Part shown: piece by piece, positions 26,962-35,883 of the stretch
Numbering within the stretch: the first letter of the stretch is position 1
Layout of the letters: each line of letters starts with the position of its first letter
Source: Cohnella sp. SGD-V74
GTDB lineage: Bacteria > Bacillota > Bacilli > Paenibacillales > Paenibacillaceae
Assembly: GCF_003001675.1 (NCBI RefSeq)
Contig: NZ_PVYW01000001.1
Span: 558,001 to 622,000, forward strand
DNA length: 64,000 bases
Reading direction: 5' to 3'
The notes under the pieces: model-generated
Database searches by the model: none
Seen by the model: only the letters and a program-made list of their open reading frames with translations
What the model was told of the DNA's origin: nothing
Translations under genes and position numbers: made by a program

Positions 26962-28029
26962 TCAAGATAGCCATTCGGACAGATGTCTCTGCACGAACAT
27001 GTCATCGTTCAGATGCGGGTAATCCCGGTACACCCGGTCGATCTCTTCCTTCTGCCCCTCCGACAACTCCTCATGAGGGTTCAGACACCATGTTCCTTGC
27101 AGCAGCCCCTGCCTGCGCAGCACCTCGTGAATGCCCGGAATGCAGCCCGCGAAGCCGTGGGCCGGGTCGAAGAAAGCCGCGTTGGCGTCGGTCACTTCAA
27201 CGTTGCGGGTCAGCCATTCCGGCGGAATGCTCCCTTGTTCCCGCACGCGCTTGATCTCTTCCAACAGCTCGACCGCCTTGTTCGTCCAGACGGCCCAATG
27301 TCCGAGCAAGCCGCCGACGATTCTTTTCTCCACGACCCGGTCGCCCACGCGGAACTTATACACGGTCAGCAGGTCGTTGACGATGTTGTCGTCGTTGCCC
27401 GTATACAGCGCGATGTCGTCCCTGCGTCCGGAATAGCAGACCGCGCGCACGACGTCGATCGTCTGGTAGCGGTTGAACGGAGCCATCTTGATCGCTTCGA
27501 CGCCGGGAATATCGGCGAACGCCCGCCAGAAGTCGAAGCTGAACGTCCGGCCTCCGACCGAAGGCTGCAGGTAGAAGCCGACGACCGGCATCACTTCCGC
27601 CACCTTCTCCGTACGCTTCAGAATATCCGCTTCGGTCCAACCTTGCAGCCCGCCCATGCTGAGCAAACCGGCATCGTAGCCGAGCGCGGCGGCCGTCACA
27701 GCCTCGTTCACCGCCTGCTCCGTCGGCCCGCATATGCCGGCGACGCGGATAAACGGACGCTGCAGCCCCGCCCGCTCCACTTCCTCGGAAGCCAGACGCA
27801 GCACCTTCTCGAACAGCCCGTGCCGAGAATCGCGAATCTCGAACTGCGTGGAATGCACGCCAACGGCGATGCCGCCCGCCCCCGATGCCATATAGTAGCG
27901 GCTCAACGCCCGCTGGCGCGTCTCGTCCAGACGGCGGTTCTCGTCCAACGCCAGCGGATGGGCCGGAATGACCAGCCCGTCATGCAGCGCCCGTTTCTGT
28001 TCGGACGTCAGTTCCCTTTTCCCGCTCAT
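26962..28029 (-). CDS. Dihydrodipicolinate synthase (DapA)-family aldolase/lyase
   Basis: 355 residues with a (beta/alpha)8 class I aldolase pattern. The Schiff-base lysine is most likely in GVEAIKMAPFNRYQT. At 355 residues it is longer than housekeeping DapA (about 290), and its C-terminus differs (HGFAGCIPGIHEVLRRQG), so a catabolic role on a keto-sugar acid is more likely than lysine synthesis. It starts 3 nt after the stop of the SDR gene and is surely co-transcribed with it; the pair may act on the same sugar-derived acid. The substrate is unknown. Confidence 0.8.
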   Translation of the reverse strand: MSGKRELTSEQKRALHDGLVIPAHPLALDENRRLDETRQRALSRYYMASGAGGIAVGVHSTQFEIRDSRHGLFEKVLRLASEEVERAGLQRPFIRVAGICGPTEQAVNEAVTAAALGYDAGLLSMGGLQGWTEADILKRTEKVAEVMPVVGFYLQPSVGGRTFSFDFWRAFADIPGVEAIKMAPFNRYQTIDVVRAVCYSGRRDDIALYTGNDDNIVNDLLTVYKFRVGDRVVEKRIVGGLLGHWAVWTNKAVELLEEIKRVREQGSIPPEWLTRNVEVTDANAAFFDPAHGFAGCIPGIHEVLRRQGLLQGTWCLNPHEELSEGQKEEIDRVYRDYPHLNDDMFVQRHLSEWLS

Positions 28030-28032
28030 CGC

Positions 28033-29049
28033 TCAGAATTTCCCCTTTCGTTCCTGAAAATGCGTCGGCTTGTTCAGCGTCGCTCCGCCGGCTTTCACCC
28101 ATTCGGCGACCCAGTCGATCATCTGCAGCAGCGAGACGCGGGGATAACCGAACCGCTGATGGCACTGCGTCGCGTTGTTCAGCAGCGCGTTGTCAGACTC
28201 GGTTCCCGCGAATATCGGCTCCGTCCCGAGCCGTTTGCCGAACTGCTCCGCGGCCCAGCGGATCGACATCGTCTCCGGCCCCGTCACGTTCAGGAAACGC
28301 GCCGGCGCTTCGCAAGCGAGCAGGGAGCGGATGGCGATCTCGTTGGCGTCCCCCTGCCAGATGACGTTCGCATGTCCCATCGTCAGGTCGATCGGTTTGC
28401 CGGCCTGCACCGCCGAAGCGATCTCCAGCAGTACGCCGTAGCGCAGGTCGATCGCATAATTAAGCCGATAGATGAGCATTTTCGTACGATTAGCTTTGGA
28501 GAAATGCTCGAATACACGCTCGCGCCCCAAGCATGATTGGCCGTATTCCCCGACGGGCGATGGCGATACCGACTCGTCCGCTCCCCCGTAGCCGACCGGC
28601 GTGAACGGATAGACGTTGCCCGAGGAGAAGACGACGATTCGCGAATCGCGGTACTTCTCCGCCACTCTGCCCGGCAAGTACGCGTTCATCGCCCAGGTGA
28701 ACGATTCGTTGCCCGTCGTGCCGAACTTGTTGCCGGCCATGTAGATGACGTTCGGAACGTCCGGCAGGCTTTGCAATTGCTCTTCATTCAGCAAATCGCA
28801 TGCGATCGTCTCGATCCCCTCGGCCTCCAGCTGCTCCCGCAGCCCCTTCTCCGAGAAACGCGACGCACCGATAACCCGGTTGCCCCTACCTGCCCGCTTG
28901 AGCGCGTTCATCAGCAGTCTGGCCAGACTCGGCCCCATCTTCCCCCCTACGCCCAACAGCAGAATGTCGCCCTCGATAGCGGCAACGCCTCTGATCAGCG
29001 CCTCCGAAGGTTCGGCCAGCTTGGCCTCCAGTTCTTCGATCGATCTCAT
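28033..29049 (-). CDS. NAD-dependent epimerase/dehydratase-like (extended SDR) protein with altered active site
   Basis: 338 residues from ATG 29047-29049 (GGAAGGGAG upstream). The Rossmann motif is GVGGKMG, a variant of GxxGxxG; VIYMAGNKFG and VFSSGNVYPF match the SDR central strands. The catalytic YxxxK reads Y-G-Q-S-C, so the lysine is replaced by cysteine. The enzyme may therefore use another mechanism or be non-catalytic. It is first of two genes with the DapA-like aldolase; the regulator gene lies upstream in the same direction. Confidence 0.8.
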   Translation of the reverse strand: MRSIEELEAKLAEPSEALIRGVAAIEGDILLLGVGGKMGPSLARLLMNALKRAGRGNRVIGASRFSEKGLREQLEAEGIETIACDLLNEEQLQSLPDVPNVIYMAGNKFGTTGNESFTWAMNAYLPGRVAEKYRDSRIVVFSSGNVYPFTPVGYGGADESVSPSPVGEYGQSCLGRERVFEHFSKANRTKMLIYRLNYAIDLRYGVLLEIASAVQAGKPIDLTMGHANVIWQGDANEIAIRSLLACEAPARFLNVTGPETMSIRWAAEQFGKRLGTEPIFAGTESDNALLNNATQCHQRFGYPRVSLLQMIDWVAEWVKAGGATLNKPTHFQERKGKF

Positions 29050-29085
29050 TCGTTGTTTCTCCCTTCCCTTGTCGAGATTAAGACC

Positions 29086-29115
29086 ATCATAATCCCCCCT
29101 TTTATTAAAAGACAA
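29086..29115 (-). promoter_or_regulatory. Candidate sigma-A promoter of the SDR/aldolase operon
   Basis: On the minus strand TTGTCT (-35, 29115-29110) and TATGAT (-10, 29091-29086) are 18 bp apart, about 37 nt before the SDR start codon. The AT-rich stretch around the -35, with direct AAAGA/AAAAG motifs, may hold an operator for the neighbouring regulator. Confidence 0.4.
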
Positions 29116-29129
29116 ATCTTTAATTCGTC

Positions 29130-29160
29130 TATAAATAAGCAAGGACCGACTCCGGTCCCC
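29130..29160 (-). terminator. Weak terminator after the regulator gene
   Basis: GGACCG-GAGT-CGGTCC on the minus strand (29158-29143) is followed by TTGCTTATTTAT. It starts 12 nt after the regulator's stop and separates it from the SDR promoter. Confidence 0.5.
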
Positions 29161-29171
29161 ATCTGCATGCG

Positions 29172-30527
29172 TTACTTCCAGCCTTCATCCGCCAGGAAGC
29201 TCAGCCGAAAAATTTGCCGCGGGCGGCCTTTCGGAACCTTCTCCACGCCCGAGATCCGCACGAGTCCGTGGTCGATCCACTGCAGCAGGAGCCGATGCGC
29301 GGTTCTGACGGTCACGTTCAGCAGGGCGGCCAGTTCGTGCGCCATATAGTCCGTCCTCCCGGTGCGGGCCGTCTGGGAGAGCAGCTTGCTCAAGTAAGCG
29401 GACGTCATGCCCGCGCTCTCGACTCTTCCGAGCAGCTCCGCGTCCGTAAGCGACAGGTTCTGCTCCAGCGAATCCGCCATCGCCAGCGGGCCGATCAGCG
29501 TCTTGTCCTCGCGCACGATAAAGCACGTATCCCCGCCCGCTTCCTTCGCTTTGCGCAGCGCGGCTCTCGCATGCGTGCCCGCTTCGTTGGCCGAACGTCC
29601 GAACCCGATGCCGATGCTGAGCGACAGTCCGAACTTCTGGTAAGACTGCTTGCCGAGCGGAATCGTCTTGTAGCCTCCCGTTTCCCGTTCGAAGATGCCC
29701 CGCGTCGTGAAAAACAAATATTCGTCCCCGCCGAGAGGGGTCAGGTAGCCGTCGAGGGATTCCACGTAGTCAAGCAGCATCCGGTGGATGTCCAGCTTGA
29801 ACTTCTGCACCTCGTGCTCGGTCGAATGGCCGTGAATCCGCTTCTCGAAGTGATCTGCGTTAAGCAGCCCGACGACGATCTGAGCTTCTTTGCTCTGGCG
29901 CGTTTCCGTCGACAGCAGCGCGCGCTCCAGCGCGACCGTAATGTTCTCGTCGGTCGGGATCACCCATTCGTTCGGAACGCCGAGCTTCGCGAGCGCCCGC
30001 GCAACCGACCCTTCGGCGGTCAACGCCCCGTCGCACGCGCCGGACTCGTACCGCTCCCGGTGGAACGCGATCAGTTCCTCGCGGGTCGGATAAACCGATC
30101 CCCCGTAGTGGTCCGCCTCGACTCGGGATTCCCCGATCTCCTTCAGAAACTTGCCGACCATCTGCCCCCCGAGCGTGTCGATCGACAGACGCAGCCGCCT
30201 GTCCGGTCCCAGCGCGTTCTTCAGTCGGGCCAGCGCCCGGTAGAAGCCCGTATCGGTGAGCGGCACAGCATGCAGCGCCGTCTTCACGTTCGCCTCCTCC
30301 CGGATTCGGCGATAGGGCAGCGGCCCCGATACGAGAATCGCCTCCACGCCGTCCGCGATTTCTTCGGCCAGCCGCGGAGCGGCATCCTCTTCTTCGTACG
30401 GCCGCGGCACCGGATCGAAGGAAGGGAATGCTTTCAGAACCTTCAATATTCGCTTGACCGAATCGTCCGGGCCGATGATGCCGATAGAGATGCCCTTCTT
30501 TTTATCCGAACCGTACACGTCATCCAT
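29172..30527 (-). CDS. Transcriptional regulator with sensor, GGDEF-like and winged-helix domains
   Basis: 451 residues from ATG 30525-30527, chosen for GGAGGAGC upstream. Three parts: an N-terminal alpha/beta sensor-like region (1-210, SIGIIGPDDSVKRIL ...); a nucleotidyl-cyclase-like domain (about 215-355) with LNADHFEKR, LGGDEYLFF and LSIGIGFG; and a C-terminal winged helix (about 385-451, LLNVTVRTAHRLLLQWIDHGL, KGRPRQIF). GGDEF-like domains fused to HTH domains usually sense or bind a nucleotide rather than make c-di-GMP, but GGDEY is close to an active signature. It probably controls the adjacent SDR/aldolase operon. I do not recognise a named family. Confidence 0.7.
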   Translation of the reverse strand: MDDVYGSDKKKGISIGIIGPDDSVKRILKVLKAFPSFDPVPRPYEEEDAAPRLAEEIADGVEAILVSGPLPYRRIREEANVKTALHAVPLTDTGFYRALARLKNALGPDRRLRLSIDTLGGQMVGKFLKEIGESRVEADHYGGSVYPTREELIAFHRERYESGACDGALTAEGSVARALAKLGVPNEWVIPTDENITVALERALLSTETRQSKEAQIVVGLLNADHFEKRIHGHSTEHEVQKFKLDIHRMLLDYVESLDGYLTPLGGDEYLFFTTRGIFERETGGYKTIPLGKQSYQKFGLSLSIGIGFGRSANEAGTHARAALRKAKEAGGDTCFIVREDKTLIGPLAMADSLEQNLSLTDAELLGRVESAGMTSAYLSKLLSQTARTGRTDYMAHELAALLNVTVRTAHRLLLQWIDHGLVRISGVEKVPKGRPRQIFRLSFLADEGWK

Positions 30528-30562
30528 GGCGACAGCTCCTCCGACTGCGGGCATAATCGAAA

Positions 30563-30586
30563 GAAACCGCCCAAAAGGGCGGTTTC
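30563..30586. terminator. Bidirectional terminator after phoU
   Basis: GAAACCGCCC (30563-30572) pairs perfectly with GGGCGGTTTC (30577-30586) around AAAA. On the minus strand TTTCG follows the stem. It lies about 65 nt past the phoU stop and insulates the regulator gene. Confidence 0.8.
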
Positions 30587-30652
30587 CCGTTTGTCCAACC
30601 TATATAGCACAGACTTCATCCGCCTGTCAATCGCCGCTTGCGGCGGGCGGTC

Positions 30653-31315
30653 CTACTGGTTCAAATCCGGGCGCTTGCCCGTCATCAGATAGACGACGCT
30701 CTCGGCGATGTTCGTCGCGTGGTCGGCGATCCGCTCGATGTACCGTCCGACGAAGCTGAGCAGCATCGCCTGGCCGACCGTCTTCGGATTCTCGACCATG
30801 AGCGAGAACAGCTCGCGGATGATCTGCGAGTACAGCGCGTCGACCTGGTCGTCGTCCTTGGCGCTCTTATAAGCGAGATCGACGTTCTCGTCGACGTACG
30901 ATTGCAGCGACTCCTGGATCATCACCGCGACGATGTCGGCCATGCGCGGCAGATCGAGCAGCGGCTTGATGAGCGGCTGTCCGTCCAGCCGGATGACGAC
31001 TTTGGCGATATCGACGGCCAGATCGCCCATCCGCTCCAGATCGCTCGAAATTTTGAACGCGATCAGAATACGCCGCAAATCCTTGGCGACCGGCTGCTGC
31101 GTGGCGATCAGCTTCGCGCCGATCTCGCTCACCTTCTCTTCCAGCTGGTTCAGCTCGGAGTCGGACTTGACGATCCGCTTGGCGGTGTCCACGTCCACGT
31201 TTTTCAACGCGTTCATCGATTCGGTGAGCGCCGTCTCGGCGCGATTGCCCATCTCGATCAGCAGTTGGGTAATTTCCTCCAAGCCATGATCGAACTCCAG
31301 CCTTTTTACCATCAT
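30653..31315 (-). CDS. phoU: Phosphate transport regulator PhoU
   Basis: 220 residues, the usual length, all-helical with two related three-helix bundles. The metal-binding motifs E/D-xxx-D recur (KISSDLERMGDLAVDIA and VGRYIERIADHATNIAE). PhoU restrains PstSCAB uptake and signals phosphate sufficiency to the PhoR kinase. It is the last gene of the pst operon. Confidence 0.96.
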   Translation of the reverse strand: MMVKRLEFDHGLEEITQLLIEMGNRAETALTESMNALKNVDVDTAKRIVKSDSELNQLEEKVSEIGAKLIATQQPVAKDLRRILIAFKISSDLERMGDLAVDIAKVVIRLDGQPLIKPLLDLPRMADIVAVMIQESLQSYVDENVDLAYKSAKDDDQVDALYSQIIRELFSLMVENPKTVGQAMLLSFVGRYIERIADHATNIAESVVYLMTGKRPDLNQ

Positions 31316-31337
31316 TGCGATCCATCCTCCCGCAGGT

Positions 31338-32093
31338 TCAACCGAACCGTCCGCTAATATAATCTTCCGTGCGCTGATCCGTCGGATTGGAGAACAAGCG
31401 CTCCGTCTCCGAATACTCGACGACTTCCCCGTTGAGGAAGAACACCGTCTGCTGCGATACCCGGGCCGCCTGATGCATGTTGTGCGTGACCATGACGATC
31501 GTGTATCGGTCCTTCAGCTCCTGCGCCAGCTCCTCGATCTTGAGCGTGGAGATCGGGTCAAGCGCGGAAGTCGCCTCGTCCATGAGCAGAATGTCCGGCT
31601 CGACGGCGAGCGCGCGGGCGATGCACAGCCGCTGCTGCTGACCGCCGGAGATGCTGCCCGCGGAACGCTTCAGATGATCCTTCACTTCGTTCCACAGCGC
31701 GGCGGAGCGCAGGCTCGTCTCCACGATCTCGTCCAGCTTCTTGCGGTCGCTGATGCCGTGCAGGCGCGGTCCGTACGCCACGTTGTCGTAGATCGACTTC
31801 GGAAAAGGATTCGGCTGCTGAAACACCATTCCGACGCGCTTGCGAAGCGTCTCCACGTCGACGTCCCCGGAGTAGATGTCCGTGCCGGCGATCTCGACTT
31901 TGCCTTCGATGCGCGTGCCGGCGATCATATCGTTCATCCGGTTGAACGTGCGGAGCAGCGTCGACTTCCCGCAGCCGGAAGGCCCGATGAACGCGGTGAT
32001 GGCCTTCTCCGGAATTTCCATGTTGACGCTCTTGAGAGCGTGAAAATCTCCGTAGTACAAGTTCAAGTCATTGATCTCGATAATGGAGTTCAT
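31338..32093 (-). CDS. pstB: Phosphate ABC transporter ATPase PstB (copy 1)
   Basis: 251 residues from ATG 32091-32093, 7 nt after GAGGAG; an ATG two codons earlier is too close to that site. Walker [10 protein letters not shown], signature SISGGQQQR, Walker [13 protein letters not shown] and the switch His in [10 protein letters not shown] are intact. It powers phosphate import through PstC/PstA. It is the second of two adjacent, clearly paralogous pstB genes. Confidence 0.95.
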   Translation of the reverse strand: MNSIIEINDLNLYYGDFHALKSVNMEIPEKAITAFIGPSGCGKSTLLRTFNRMNDMIAGTRIEGKVEIAGTDIYSGDVDVETLRKRVGMVFQQPNPFPKSIYDNVAYGPRLHGISDRKKLDEIVETSLRSAALWNEVKDHLKRSAGSISGGQQQRLCIARALAVEPDILLMDEATSALDPISTLKIEELAQELKDRYTIVMVTHNMHQAARVSQQTVFFLNGEVVEYSETERLFSNPTDQRTEDYISGRFG

Positions 32094-32124
32094 GGCCATT
32101 CTCCTCTTGTTCTTATGGAATGCT

Positions 32125-32883
32125 TTATCCGAACCGCCCCGTGATGTAATCGTTCGTCTCCTGCTTCTGCGGATTCGTGAAAATGTTCGTCGTCAAGTCG
32201 TACTCCACCACTTCCCCCGTCAGGAAAAACGCCGTCTTATCCGACACGCGCGCCGCCTGATGCATGTTGTGGGTCACGATAACGATGCAGAAATCCCGCT
32301 TCAGCTCGGCGATCAGCTCTTCGATCTTGGACGTCGATACCGGATCGAGCGCCGAGGCCGGCTCATCCATCAAAATAATGTCGGGCTTGACCGCGATCGA
32401 CCTGGCGATGCACAGCCGCTGCTGCTGTCCGCCCGACAGCGCGAGCGCGGAGTTGTGCAGACGGTCCTTCGTCTCCTCCCACAGCGCCGCCTTGCGCAGC
32501 GACTGCTCGACGATTTCGTCCAGCGCCTTCTTGTTTTTCGTCCCGTGGTAGCGGGGGCCGAACGCAATGTTCTCGTAGATCGATTTATGAAAAGGATTCG
32601 GCCGCTGCCAGACCATGCCGATGCGCTGGCGAAGCGACACGACGTCCGTGTCCGGGCTGTTGATGTTGCGGTCCCGGATCCAGATTTCCCCCGTGATCTT
32701 GCAGTCGGGGATCAAGTCGTTCATCCGGTTCAAGCTTCGGAGGAATGTCGACTTGCCGCAACCGGAAGGTCCGATGAGCGCCGTCACCTGCTTCGCCTGG
32801 AAATCGAGCGATACGTCCTTGACGGCTTGCTTGTCGGAGTAATAGACGCTTAAGTTTTTGGTGGACATGCCGATGGCAGTCAT
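32125..32883 (-). CDS. pstB: Phosphate ABC transporter ATPase PstB (copy 2)
   Basis: 252 residues, with Walker [10 protein letters not shown], signature [10 protein letters not shown], Walker [13 protein letters not shown] and [17 protein letters not shown] precedes the ATG. It lies between pstA and the other pstB. Two ATPases in a single operon fit the presence of a second pstC-pstA pair without its own ATPase at 36.8-38.6 kb. Confidence 0.95.
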   Translation of the reverse strand: MTAIGMSTKNLSVYYSDKQAVKDVSLDFQAKQVTALIGPSGCGKSTFLRSLNRMNDLIPDCKITGEIWIRDRNINSPDTDVVSLRQRIGMVWQRPNPFHKSIYENIAFGPRYHGTKNKKALDEIVEQSLRKAALWEETKDRLHNSALALSGGQQQRLCIARSIAVKPDIILMDEPASALDPVSTSKIEELIAELKRDFCIVIVTHNMHQAARVSDKTAFFLTGEVVEYDLTTNIFTNPQKQETNDYITGRFG

Positions 32884-32898
32884 CCGCTTCCCTCCCCT

Positions 32899-33786
32899 TT
32901 ATTTAATGGCCGTAAACCTGCGGTACAGGTAGCGTCCGAGCCATCTGGCCGCGAAGTTAAACGCGAGCACGGTAATGACCAGCACGGCGGAAGCTCCTGC
33001 GGCGATCTCCTTGGCGTCCGGCGCGAGGCCTTCGGAATTGATTTTCCAAATATGCACCGCCAGCGTCTCGGCCGGACGGAACGGGTTGAGCGGCGAGAAC
33101 GGGCTGAACGGATTCCAGTCGCTGAAGTCGAGGCGCGGCGAGCTCATGCCCGCCGTAAACAGCAGCGCGGCGGCTTCGCCGAACACCCGGCCCGCGGCGA
33201 GAATCGTTCCGGTCAGAATGACCGGCATCGCGATCGGCAGCATGACCGACGTGATCGTCTTCCATTTCGACAACCCGAGCGCAAGGCTCGCTTCCTTCTG
33301 CTCTCTCGGCACGCTTCTGAGCCCCTGCTCCGTAATCCGCACCATCAGCGGCAGGTTGAACACGGTCAGCGCCAGAGCGCCGGCGAACAGCGAGAATCCG
33401 AAGCCGAACAGGTTAACGAGCACGAGCAGGCCGAACAGGCCGACGATGATGGAAGGCACGGACGACAGCACTTCGACGATCAGGCGAATGCCGTTCGTCA
33501 CCTTGTTCGCCGGCGCGTATTCGCTCATGTAGATGCCGGCGCCGAGTCCGAGCGGGATCGTGATGATCATCGTCAGGAAGAGAAGAAACACAGAGTTGAA
33601 CAGCTGCGGCCCGATGCCCCCGCCGCGGCGGATCGTCTCCGGCGCCGACGTCAGGAAGTCGAAGCTGATATGCCCGAGCCCCCGCACGAGAATGTAACCG
33701 AGCAGACCGGCCAATACTAGGACGATCAGACCGGAGACAGCGACGATGACCGAGGTCGCGATTTTGTTGGCCGTTTTGGCGCTCAT
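32899..33786 (-). CDS. pstA: Phosphate ABC transporter permease PstA
   Basis: 295 residues from ATG 33784-33786, overlapping the pstC stop by 4 nt; the longer frame to 33867 is upstream shadow. Six membrane segments are visible (first SVIVAVSGLIVLVLAGLLGYI), with the ABC inner-membrane loop EASLALGLSKWKTITSVMLP. It forms the phosphate channel with PstC. Confidence 0.94.
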   Translation of the reverse strand: MSAKTANKIATSVIVAVSGLIVLVLAGLLGYILVRGLGHISFDFLTSAPETIRRGGGIGPQLFNSVFLLFLTMIITIPLGLGAGIYMSEYAPANKVTNGIRLIVEVLSSVPSIIVGLFGLLVLVNLFGFGFSLFAGALALTVFNLPLMVRITEQGLRSVPREQKEASLALGLSKWKTITSVMLPIAMPVILTGTILAAGRVFGEAAALLFTAGMSSPRLDFSDWNPFSPFSPLNPFRPAETLAVHIWKINSEGLAPDAKEIAAGASAVLVITVLAFNFAARWLGRYLYRRFTAIK

Positions 33787-34685
33787 ATCTTCGATCTCCT
33801 TTCCAGCCAGCGCACGATGAAGACGAAGACGAACGTCATCAGCATCAGAATGAGCGCAAGCGACCACAAGGCGTTATTGGCGACGGTGCCCATCGCGGTG
33901 TTGCCCATGCTGAGCGTAATCGCGCTCGTCAAAGTCGACGCCGACTCGAACAGCGAGCGCGGAATATGAGGCGCGTTGCCGATAACCATCTGCACAGCCA
34001 GCGCTTCGCCGAACGCGCGGGCGATGCCGAGCACAATGCCCGTCATCAGAGCGGGAAGCGTCGTCGGCAATACGATGCGGTATATAGTCTGCCAACGCGT
34101 GGCGCCCAGCGCGTAAGAGCCTTCCTTAAGACCCTTGGGCAGCGCGGCCAACGCGTCGGTCGCAATAGTCGTAATCGTAGGTAAAATCATGATCGACAGC
34201 ACGACGGCTCCGGCCGCGATGCCGACGCCTTGTCCTGGGAACACGTCGCGGAAAAAAGGAACGATGACGCTTAATCCGACGAAACCGTAGACGACGGACG
34301 GAATGCCCGCCAGCAGCTCGATAACCGGCTGCAAATACTGGCGTCCGAATTTCGGAGCGATTTCCACCATGAACACCGACGCGCAGAAGCCGAGCGGAGC
34401 GGCGATCGCGGCGGCGAGCAGCGAGGTGCTGAACGAGCCGAAAATAAACGGCAAAGCTCCGAACAGCCTCGGCTCTCCTTCGGGAGCCCACTTTAATCCC
34501 GTAAGCAGATCAATGACATTGACGCCGTTAACGAAAAAAGTGCTAAGCCCTTTGGAGGCGACGAAATAGACAAGCGAGAAGATGGTGAGAATAAGAAACG
34601 CGATACAGAGCAGCGTATAAACTTTGCCGACCCATTCTTCCGCAAGATGCGGCTTTGCTTGCTGTCGTTCTAACGGCTGAGCCAT
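33783..34685 (-). CDS. pstC: Phosphate ABC transporter permease PstC
   Basis: 300 residues with about six membrane segments and the loop KEGSYALGATRWQTIYRIVLP that contacts PstB. GGGAGA precedes the start. It follows pstS after a 73-nt gap that contains a strong hairpin, and overlaps pstA by 4 nt. Confidence 0.94.
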   Translation of the reverse strand: MAQPLERQQAKPHLAEEWVGKVYTLLCIAFLILTIFSLVYFVASKGLSTFFVNGVNVIDLLTGLKWAPEGEPRLFGALPFIFGSFSTSLLAAAIAAPLGFCASVFMVEIAPKFGRQYLQPVIELLAGIPSVVYGFVGLSVIVPFFRDVFPGQGVGIAAGAVVLSIMILPTITTIATDALAALPKGLKEGSYALGATRWQTIYRIVLPTTLPALMTGIVLGIARAFGEALAVQMVIGNAPHIPRSLFESASTLTSAITLSMGNTAMGTVANNALWSLALILMLMTFVFVFIVRWLERRSKI

Positions 34686-34704
34686 AGATCTCTCCCTTTA
34701 CACA

Positions 34705-34742
34705 GCCGATCAAGAGGCTTATCGGAACGCCTCTTGATCGGC
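34705..34742 (-). promoter_or_regulatory. pstS-pstC intercistronic hairpin
   Basis: GCCGATCAAGAGGC and its perfect 14-bp complement flank a 10-nt loop. No T-run follows, so it likely protects the pstS mRNA or limits read-through, giving more binding protein than permease. The second pst set has a similar hairpin at the same place. Confidence 0.65.
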
Positions 34743-34758
34743 TTATGGTATGGAACCT

Positions 34759-35700
34759 TTACTTTGTGATCGTGCCGTTCACATCGCGTTTGATTTCCAT
34801 TTTGTTGGCCGGAATGTAACCCAGCTCGACAACGTCGTTGTTCTGAATTTCGTCGGTCAGCATGAAGTCGAGGAACGCTTTCGCCAGCTCGCTGGGCTCG
34901 CCTTTCGTGTACATGTGCTCGTAAGCCCATACTGGATAAGTGCCGTTCGCCACGTTCTCTACCGTTGCTTCTACGCCGTCGTATTTCAGTACTTTGATCG
35001 ATTCGTCGAGGTAGCTCAGTGCCAGGTATCCGATCGCTCCCGGAGTTTCGCCGACCAGCTTGCGAACCGTACCGGAGGAATCCTCTTGGATCGAGCCTTG
35101 CAGGTCTTCCGACTTCTGGCCGAGCGCGTAAGTCTCGAACGTAGCGCGGGTACCGGAGCTCGAAGGACGGTTGATGATCTGGATCTTCTGATCTTCGCCG
35201 CCGAGGTCTTTCCAGTTCGTTACTTTGCCTGTGAAAATGTCTACCAGCTGCTGCTTCGTCAAGCTGTCGACGGATACGTTCGGATTAACGACTGCCGCCA
35301 TGCCGACTACTGCGACTTGGTGATCGACCAGTTCAGCCGCTTTGGCCGCATCCAGCTTCTCTTCCGCGAAGACGTCGGAGTTGCCGATGTCGGATTGGCC
35401 TTCGGACACTTGCGTCAAGCCCGTGCCGCTTCCGCCCGCTTGCACTTGGATCGATACGCCTTTGTGAATGTCCATGAACTTCTTCGAAGCTTGCTCGACG
35501 AGCGGCAGCAGCGCCGAAGATCCGGTGGCGAGCAGCGAGCCGGACAGTTCCGCCGCCGGGCTTTCGCTTGCAGGCGCCGAGCTTTCCGGAGCCGAGCTTT
35601 CCGGCGACGGGCTTGCACCGCCGCTATTATTATTTTGACCGCATGCGGCCAGGACCACCGTCAGCGCCAACACCATCAACATCATTACTGTTTTTTTCAT
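34759..35700 (-). CDS. pstS: Phosphate-binding lipoprotein PstS
   Basis: 313 residues from ATG 35698-35700 with AAGGGG upstream. The lipoprotein signal ends LAAC (Cys20), followed by a Ser/Pro/Ala-rich tether (about 22-50). The PBP fold carries phosphate-binding stretches such as ATGSSALLPL, QAGGSGTGLTQV, and RPSSSGTRATF. It captures Pi outside the membrane for PstCA. It is the first gene of pstS-C-A-B-B-phoU and is preceded by Pho-box-like hexamers. Confidence 0.95.
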   Translation of the reverse strand: MKKTVMMLMVLALTVVLAACGQNNNSGGASPSPESSAPESSAPASESPAAELSGSLLATGSSALLPLVEQASKKFMDIHKGVSIQVQAGGSGTGLTQVSEGQSDIGNSDVFAEEKLDAAKAAELVDHQVAVVGMAAVVNPNVSVDSLTKQQLVDIFTGKVTNWKDLGGEDQKIQIINRPSSSGTRATFETYALGQKSEDLQGSIQEDSSGTVRKLVGETPGAIGYLALSYLDESIKVLKYDGVEATVENVANGTYPVWAYEHMYTKGEPSELAKAFLDFMLTDEIQNNDVVELGYIPANKMEIKRDVNGTITK

Positions 35701-35748
35701 TTCGTATAGTTCCCCTTCCAACTCTTTGTTTTTTTCTTGACAGTTCAT

Positions 35749-35791
35749 ATTGTAGAAGGCCGGCATTATTGCAATGTTTTCGTTTTGTTAA
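35749..35791 (-). promoter_or_regulatory. Candidate Pho box and promoter of pstS
   Basis: On the minus strand hexamers TTAACA (35791-35786), AAAACA (35780-35775) and ATAATG (35769-35764) are each separated by 5 bp, the 11-bp phasing of Bacillus PhoP sites, and a -10 TACAAT lies at 35754-35749. The third hexamer is a weak match. PhoP-P activation on phosphate limitation is inferred. Confidence 0.55.
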
Positions 35792-35883
35792 CTCGGAGAA
35801 AAATATACATACAATTATTCAATGTGAATGCTATTATTATAGAAATATTAAATGACAATGACATAAAGTCGGGGGAATCGGTC

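Noticed and set aside
26962..28029. Lysine-pathway dapA
   Set aside because: Too long, diverged C-terminus, and coupled to an SDR and a sugar-type regulator rather than dap or asd genes.
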